Positions 57,760 to 64,000 of a stretch of DNA of 64,000 nucleotides are shown here, one piece after another. The notes below the pieces were generated by a model. It ran no database searches, was not told the origin of the DNA, and saw nothing but the letters and a program-made list of their open reading frames with translations. The DNA is from Panicum virgatum (taxonomy: Eukaryota > Streptophyta > Magnoliopsida > Poales > Poaceae), in assembly GCF_016808335.1 (NCBI RefSeq), contig NC_053146.1:24732637-24796636 (forward strand). The letters run 5' to 3'. Every line of letters starts with the position of its first letter. Position 1 is the stretch's first letter. A program made the position numbers and the translations under genes.

Positions 57760-57869
57760 CTAAAGCGACAAAGACAGATAGATATTGAAAGATTAACTCA
57801 AGATTCATAAGGATAGAACAAGGGGCATTAGCTCAAAAGAAACCGCGAAATGATTATATTTAAGATTAC
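57760..57869 (-). other. 110-nt spliceosomal-type intron in gag
   Basis: The minus strand reads exon CTGAAGCAG, then GTAATCTTAAATATAATC at the 5' end and TCTGTCTTTGTCGCTTTAG at the 3' end, then exon GGGACTATGTCG. The forward copy has CTGAAGCAG joined directly to GGGACTATGTCG (25999-26019). The segment is AT-rich with a pyrimidine tract before AG, as in plant introns. It lies in phase 0 in the middle of the gag domain. Confidence 0.85.
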
Positions 57870-58387
57870 CTGCTTCAGTGCAAGGAACTCCTTCTGCTTC
57901 ATCTTCATAACGCCCGCGGGGACGTTGTGGCTGCGGAACCGCTCTCGAAACTGGAGCCAAGTGAGAGCCTCGCGGTCCTGAACTGGGTGGGACTCCCACC
58001 AGTCCAAAGCTGCCCCTCGCAGCTGTCCTGCTGCGTACAAGACGCTGCTCACGATCATCGCACTGGGCGATGTCTAGCTGGCGCTCCACTGCACGGAGCC
58101 AGTCGTCAGCCTGAAGAGGGTCGGACGTGTGAGAAAACGTCGGCGGGTGACCCCTCAGGAACTCAGCACGCCTGTCGCGAGGCTGCGGCAGGTGGAGGAG
58201 GCGGAGGCTGAGTGTGAGCCTACTGAAGAGCCTGAACAGTGTTGTTCAGGGTGGCCATCATCTGCATCTGGAGCTGGAAGTACTGCTCCGGAGTCAAAGG
58301 CGGAGGCATCGGGATCCCGGTACCCTGGGTGTTCTGACCCTAGTTGTTCTGCCCCTGCTGGTTAGAACCACGCCTGGTGTTCACCAT
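57870..58387 (-). pseudogene. Reverse element gag, exon 1
   Basis: The minus-strand ATG is at 58387. The Gln-rich start carries a TAG at 58340-58342, and a second TAG at 58220-58222 lies before the proline run. A one-base insertion near 58050 (GTGAGCAGCGTC against GTGAGCGCGTC) shifts the frame inside the gag domain. It continues to FLALKQ at the intron donor. Confidence 0.85.
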
Positions 58388-58944
58388 CTGATTTTGGACA
58401 AAAGATTTCACGAGTAAGGATATTGCAAGAATAAATTCAGATGGATATGATAACTCTTTGCGGAAAAAGACTCAGCCATGATAAAGTAGACAGGATAGAG
58501 TGGACTGTTTTACCCCCAACGATCTAACTCATTTTATTAATTAATTAACTTTAACATAAGAGTGATGTTCTTTAAACAAATTTAAACTACTAAGCTATGC
58601 AATCATTCAAAAATCCAAATCAAACATGTAGCATAATAACAAGCAGACAATTTTCACGACTTAGCCGAGTTTAACATACGACTCGACTAACACAACGCGT
58701 CGCGGAACGTGCTATCATATTATTATAAAAGGGTCACCTAGCTGATACTCATGGTGGTCAGGTGACTGATTCAGGCCAAAATCTACGAAAACTATTCTTC
58801 AGAGAGAGAAATCAAGGCAAGAAGGGTAAAAGTCATAGAATTCAAGGGGTATAATAGTAAAATAGTTTCAGCAGACAAGGATTGGAGAGAAGAAGTCCTA
58901 AAACTCGTCCAGCTCTTTCTAGGCTTCGTCCTACAGTCGATACG
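58388..58944 (-). other. 5' leader of the reverse element
   Basis: This is untranslated sequence homologous to 24941-25495 of the forward copy. No long frame is present. Confidence 0.7.
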
Positions 58945-58956
58945 GCTCTGATACCA
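58945..58956 (-). promoter_or_regulatory. Primer-binding site, initiator tRNA-Met (reverse)
   Basis: GCTCTGATACCA on the plus strand is TGGTATCAGAGC on the minus strand, 3 nt from the 5' LTR. Confidence 0.92.
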
Positions 58957-58959
58957 CTC

Positions 58960-61900
58960 TGTAACACCGGGTTTATAAAAGAACATAAACCGAGCAATCA
59001 TATACGTGCCAGGATCAAGTCACACGTATATACAACAGAATGAACAGTATATCATAGCACATATCACGTAAAAAGACATAATATAGCGAATACGAATGTT
59101 ATTTATTACATAAATGACAAAATGTCAGATACAGCGGAAGCGAAGTACAAATACGATAAAAGAACTCTCCGAAGCTGAGCAGGGCGCCACAGGGACGTCG
59201 ACTGGGAGACGAACACCTAGAAGTCCTCGTAGTCCTGGTAGCGCTAGACGAACTCCCTCGTGTCGGCAGGAACTGAGCAGCAGTAGTGTAGCCGGGAGGA
59301 AAAAGTAGAGAAGAGGCAAGAGTGAGTACACAACTTGTACTCAACAAGTATAACACAAACTATGAGGCTCTAGGTTGGCTGACTCAACTACATTAGCTTT
59401 TAAGTGTTGGTAAAATTTTATTAAGGCTATTTACTACGAGTTGATGAATTACCATTAACCCAGTTACATAGTAATTAATCAGAATTAATCAAGATACTAA
59501 TGAGAACCAAACCGAAACCAAGCCACTCGGGGAAACCTGCCTCATCAAAGGAAGATAACCCCACTAATCAAAAGGAGGATCTGGGCCGCTCATGACCGTG
59601 AGCACGGCTAGTATACCAGTTTTTCACTCTGCAGAGGTTGCACATCTTTACCCACAAGTCGTGAGCTACGCCAGTTGTTCATCACACTTCCTTAGGTAAG
59701 ATGGCTAGTGACTCACTACGAGGCCTTTACAAAGAATCTCATTGGTAGGGAGTAACCGCGAGGGTGGATCGGCGACTATGGAGCAGGTCTAGTGGGCGTC
59801 AAGACACGAAGCACAGACGAGGCCACTCAGCACGAGGGCCATAGAAGCTTACCGCCCCTGCCCCACAGGTAAGTTACTCCAAACCAAAAAGACCTAATTA
59901 TTACGCCAAGTCTATCCCATTCTAGCCTTGTGGTAGCGCTGTTGTCCCTAGGTTGTCGCTCTATGAACCGGTCCTTATGGAGAGTGGCCAACCAAGCACT
60001 AAGCACCGTGCTGGCCCCCTAAACCATGTTTCTACAAAAACCATATTTTAACGAGACGTGAGCCACCCAAGCACGAAGCACAGAGGGCCACTCTCAGAAT
60101 TACGTTCGAGTAAACCATTAATCAAATTAATTAAAAAGGACTAGAGTGTGTTGTAGCGCAGCAACCTAGCACAACTAACCAAAATGCAACCCAAAGGATA
60201 TATATAAAGGATATAAAGTGGCTAGGAATGTCCTTATAGGCATACAGTATTAAAATGCAGTATGAAAATGTATTTAAAGTGAGAGGTTGTTCATGTTATA
60301 CTTGCCTTCCTCGTACTGCTCCTGCTGCTGCTCAAAGTGCTCGGAAGATGGCTGCTCCGGGTACTGGTACTGCGGCTCCTCAGATGGATCAACGTCTACT
60401 CACGAACACATGGCCAAAACAAAGCACAATAATAAGCATACAAGTAAACACTAACAAAAACTAAGAAAAAATACATCAATACATAAAAAAAGCAAGAAAA
60501 ACTAGGCTAAAACTATTCTACATGTTACAACGATCGCGTGGATAAAAAGAACGCCTAAAACGGAGCTAAAACGCATATTCTAGGCTAAAAACAAGTTCTA
60601 GGGGCTAAACTGCAAGAAAACTAAGGTTCCAGGGGGGTTTTCTGCAAAGACCGAGGGCCTAAACATAATTAAAGGTTAGTTCTGGGGTCTAACACATGAA
60701 AAAGCCATGGAAGGACGGCGGGTTCTATTTCTAAAGAACTCAGGGGGCTAAGTGCTAAAAACAGGGCCTCTGCGTAATTATTTCTGAATAAGATCGGACT
60801 GCGGGTTGATTATAACAAAACCGGGGGTCTCTTTAGAAAAAAAGACAGGCCGAACCGGTAACTTTGGATCTCGGCCGTAGGTTTAGGATCTGGCGGCTCA
60901 GATCTAAAGGATCCTGGATCTAATCTGGGGCGTAGGACTCAAATCGGGCGGCTCAGAAGACTCGCGGGCACCGGCGGCGGCGGGACTCGCCGGCGACGGG
61001 GCTCCCGCGGCGGAGGGTTCGCCGGAGACGCCCAAACCGGCGCTCTGGGGGTCAATCCGACCCGGGCTTGGGTCAGGGAGCATGCCCGCGGAACGTGTAG
61101 TCCACCTGGGCACTTTGGTGGGCACGGGGAAGGTCCGAGCGGTGAGAGCGATGGCGGCGGCGGCTCTGCACGGTGGCGCTCGCCGGCGTGCGGCATCCTA
61201 GGCACTAGGGCGTCCTTCAGGCCGAGCTAGCTAGCGCAAACAAAACAGGAAGTCGGTCAGAGGCTCACCAAGGGGGTGGATCGAAGGGCGAGTCCGGCGC
61301 AGGGGCTCGACGGCGAACTCTGGCGGCGAGTAGGTGTGGTGCTCGCGGACCGGTCGCTGAGGTGGTCCTCCGGGTCTCTGGATCCGAGGTTTCGACTCGT
61401 GAAGCTCCTGCGGGGATTCTAGAGGGGTCAGGGGGCTTCGAAGTCGCCGGCGGCGAGGAAATCGCGGAGGCAAGTCGACTTACCCGCGGCAGCGCTCCGG
61501 GGAGATTCCGGCCATTGCAGGTGATGGGGTCGTGCGGGGAGGCCTCGGGGTCGTTCCTGGGCCTGAGACGGAGCCGGAGTGGGGGTCTGCAGGGGTTGGG
61601 GCACGCCGGTGTGGCGTGGCCATGGCGGAGCAGGGGAGCGGCACGGGGCGGAGCTGCGCAGGCGAGGCGAGCTAGGGTTACGGCGGCCGCTAGGGCGTGG
61701 ATGATGGGGTACGTGGAAGGCCAGGGCCTACTTATAGGGCGTGCGTGCCCAGGGTGCTGACGCGGCGCGGGGATCACGACAGTTTCTGGGCCGGCCGTTG
61801 CGCGAGGTAGCAGGAGGATCCGACAGGCGGGCCCGGGGCGTAGTGAGAGAGAGGGCGACGCGGGCTGCGGGATCGCGGGCGCGGAGCGACGCTGGCGGGT

Positions 61901-62329
61901 GGGTCCGGAGCGAGCGCGGCGTGGGAGCAGGCCGGTGCAGAGAAGTGGGCCGCGGGGAGGGAAGCGCTGGGCTGCCGTGTCCCGCGGGCTGGGCTGGGAG
62001 AAGAAAGACTGGGCCGGTTTGGGCTGGATTAAACGGGCCAGACTGGATTGAGTTTGGTTTTGGGTTTGTTTTCTATTTCTCTCTTCCTATTTCTAAAACA
62101 ATCCAACACATTTGAATTCAAATAAAATTTGAATTCAAACCCACTCAAATGAGTAAAATAAATGCACCAGCATGAATGCAACACAAATTTTTAAACTTAG
62201 ACAAATTTTAATTACTTGTGAAACAAAAAATTTAGATTAAATGCAAGTCTAACACAATAAACCTTAGAAAATTAAATAAAGCCAATTAAATTTATTAATA
62301 AATGCTGAAATTTAAATTAGGGTGTTACA
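58960..62329 (-). repeat. 5' LTR of the reverse element
   Basis: It is 3370 bp, with a U5 end at 58960 (TGTAACACCGGG, reversed) and a U3 end at 62329. The exon-like Glu/Gln-rich block is open in this copy (around 60310-60400 on the minus strand) but the second block has a premature TAG. Confidence 0.93.
61728..61737 (-). promoter_or_regulatory. TATA box of the reverse element 5' LTR
   Basis: The minus strand reads CTATAAGTAG about 590 bases from the U3 end, in the same place as the TATA box of the solo LTR at 7347. It implies a transcribed LTR part (R plus U5) of about 2.7 kb. Confidence 0.6.
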
Positions 62330-62334
62330 TAGGT

Positions 62335-62597
62335 GTAAAGTTATTTACTAAGTACATAAACATGGCAATATAAGAAAGAGGTAGTTACTGCTTATACAGG
62401 CTAATGTGTTTATCTTTTTGTTTTCTCCTGATTGGATGAAAATAGGGTAGTGTATGTCTGGTTTCTCCTTGCCGACAAATTTTGTTGAAAATCCCGAGAA
62501 GCTCGTGAGAAGGGTCCGACCTCGCATCGTCCCTCCTCTGATCTCGCAGTCGACAAGCGAACCAGCTTCCCAAGCACCATCAACAATCACTGAACTC
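62335..62597 (+). other. Athila leader after the nested insertion
   Basis: It continues the Athila leader from 50374. A short frame from 62454 leads into the gag start without a recognisable domain; it may be an N-terminal extension. Confidence 0.5.
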
Positions 62598-63467
62598 ATG
62601 GCTGAGAAGACTCTCGCGACTTGTCCGTCCCCTCAACTGCCAATCTGGTAACTGGACCCAACATTGACGTTGGGGACGTGAACTTTGAGCTGAAGACCAG
62701 CCTCATAAATATGGTGCAGGCTAGCCCATTCTGTGGCAAGCCAAATGAGGACGCTAACGCCCATCTCCAGAATTTCTTGGAGCTTTGCAAGACCGTAACC
62801 ATACGGGGCGTTACGGCAGACGCCATCAGGCTCCGCCTGTTTCCCTTCTCCCTCCTGGGGAAGGAGAAATAGTGGTTTTATCAGAACAAGGAAGCCGTCA
62901 GCACGTGGGACAAATGTTCCACGGCGTTCCTTGCCAAATTCTTCCCGTTGGGCAAAACAAATGCCCTACGCAGAAGAATTTCAAGTTTCCAGCAGACAGG
63001 GATGGAATCTATCCCAGAAGCTTGGGAGAGACTCCAAGAATACGTACTCGCCTATCCTCATCATGGGATGGATGAGTGGCTCGTACTCCAAAGTTTCTAC
63101 AATGGGCTAACGACAACATCCAGAGCCCACCTTTATGCTGCTGCTGTAGGAGCCTATCTGGACCTCACAATTGCCAAGGCTACGGCCTTGATTGAAAAGA
63201 TGGTCTCCAACCAGGGCTGGAACGAGGAGCGTTCCCAGCCCATAACCAAGGGCGGAATGCATACCGTCAAGGAGATGGACATGCTCACCGCAAAGCTGGA
63301 CCTCCTAATAAAGAAGCTTGACGAAGGGAACCGGCAACAAATGCTCGTTCCCATTCATGCCATGAACTCGTACTTAATGTGCGAAGTTTGTGGTGACGGT
63401 GGACACTCAGGGAATGACTGCCCCGAAACCCGAGAAGACGCCGCCTACATCAACAACAACAACATCG
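62598..63467 (+). pseudogene. Athila gag, N-terminal and central parts
   Basis: ATG 62598 starts MAEKTL, then a one-base loss near 62612-62618 shifts to the frame SVPSTANLVTGPN, DVNFELKTSLINMVQ, ANAHLQNFLELCKTVTIRGV and AIRLRLFPFSLLGKEK. A TAG at 62870-62872 sits where relatives have glutamine. The frame resumes WFYQNKEAVSTWDKC, FLAKFFPLGKTNALR, IPEAWERLQEYV, FYNGLTTTSRAHL and KEMDMLTAKLDLLIKKLDEG. The zinc knuckle CEVCGDGGHSGNDC lies around 63380-63421. It forms the element particle. A further frameshift follows near 63465. The family assignment is from recalled Athila gag features. Confidence 0.85.
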
Positions 63468-64000
63468 GTTCCATCCACAAGGAGGTCAGGGGTGGGGTCA
63501 ATCACGCACACCATTCCAAGGAGGAGGTAACAACTATAACTCAAATTTCAATTCGAATTTCAATTCGAACCAACCCTCCTTGAGAGACTTAGTCTTTGGC
63601 CAAGCTAAAATCAATGAATCATTAAACAAGAAGCTTGCTGCCATTGATAAAATTTTAGAAAGCATACATGCAAAAGTTGAAACTCTTTCTTCTGCTTATA
63701 AAAACCAATTAAGTTTCAACAAAATGATAGAAACACAACTGGCTCAAATTGCTGCTGCTGTTCCTGTCTCTGAGTCCGGGAAGATTCCGGGGCAACCCGA
63801 ATCTCCCGTCGAGACTGCAAATATGGTGTCTACCGGGTGGGGCAACCTTCCCCGGCAGACTTCTCGAACTAACCATGCAGGCAGGTACAATCTCCCAAAG
63901 AATGATACATGGGATGGCCTTGTAGTAGCAATTCAAGAAGATCCAGGGATCCCCATGATCAGCTGCTCAATCTTCGATCAATACTATGAGCATGCACTCT
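63468..64000 (+). pseudogene. Athila gag C-terminal linker, running off the window
   Basis: In the frame starting FHPQGGQGWGQSRTPF the sequence is open to the window end. It includes NQPSLRDLVFGQAKINES, a coiled-coil-like LNKKLAAIDKILESIHAKVE, FNKMIETQLAQIAAAVP, and a stretch up to DPGIPMISCSIFDQYYEHAL. This is the gag-to-protease linker typical of Athila. The frame is not interrupted within the window. Confidence 0.8.

Larger units (their letters stand above)
50375..62329 (-). mobile_element. Full-length family T element in reverse orientation, decayed
   Basis: It has a 3' LTR (50375-53776), an interior on the minus strand and a 5' LTR (58960-62329). The duplication TAGGT is perfect (50370-50374 and 62330-62334). 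It is inserted 11 bases behind the Athila primer site. It codes for the same proteins as the young element but with at least eight nonsense codons and two frameshifts. Its gag contains a 110-nt intron absent from the forward copy. Its LTRs differ by many point changes and by several indels, for example around the TATA box and in the GAATTCAAA repeats. It is therefore clearly older. Confidence 0.95.

Overview
This is intergenic DNA from a plant nuclear genome, almost certainly a grass (Poaceae). I see no ordinary single-copy host gene. The identifiable sequence is nested LTR retrotransposons of three Ty3/gypsy lineages: a Tat-type element with an antisense plant-mobile-domain gene, a chromodomain-bearing Tekay/Del-type family with very long (3.1-3.8 kb) LTRs, and an Athila-type element. 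The grass assignment rests on recalled similarity of the Tat antisense genes and the Athila gag to grass elements, and on GC-rich LTRs. No database search was possible.

Layout. 1-799 looks like the 3' part of an LTR from an unidentified element. From about 800 to 44552 runs one old Tat element: degenerate sense pol (913-4349), a palindromic tandem repeat (4387-4568), an antisense multi-exon plant-mobile-domain (PMD) gene (exons from 38675 down to 4672), a second antisense acidic ORF (39624-39052), and a probable 3' LTR ending at 44552. Insertions of the 3.4-kb-LTR family, called family T here (LTR ends TGTAACACCC...GGGTGTTACA), cut this host apart: a reverse solo LTR (4829-7912), a solo LTR (39739-43222), and a 27.9-kb nest (9197-37082) sitting in a 76-nt intron of the PMD gene.

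The nest is three layers deep. Solo LTR 'H' (9197-10613, 19540-21581, 36775-37082) holds a non-autonomous element (10614-19539) and a young autonomous element (21582-36774). The gag of the young element carries a further solo LTR (26313-29756). Right of the Tat element lie another solo LTR (44795-48562), an Athila 5' LTR and tRNA-Asp primer site (48815-50363), and a full-length reverse family T element (50375-62329) inserted just behind the Athila primer site. The Athila gag resumes at 62330 and runs off the window.

Each of the eight family T insertions is bounded by a 5-bp target-site duplication; six are perfect and two have one mismatch. The young element has LTRs differing by eight substitutions plus one poly-C length change, and one gag-pol frame of about 1486 codons that only the nested solo LTR breaks. 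The most interesting observations are a precise 110-bp GT-AG intron in gag of the reverse copy that the forward copy lacks, splice-like exons inside the family T LTR, a stop-codon hairpin with a compensatory base change before the polypurine tract, and the intron-bearing antisense PMD gene carried by the Tat element.
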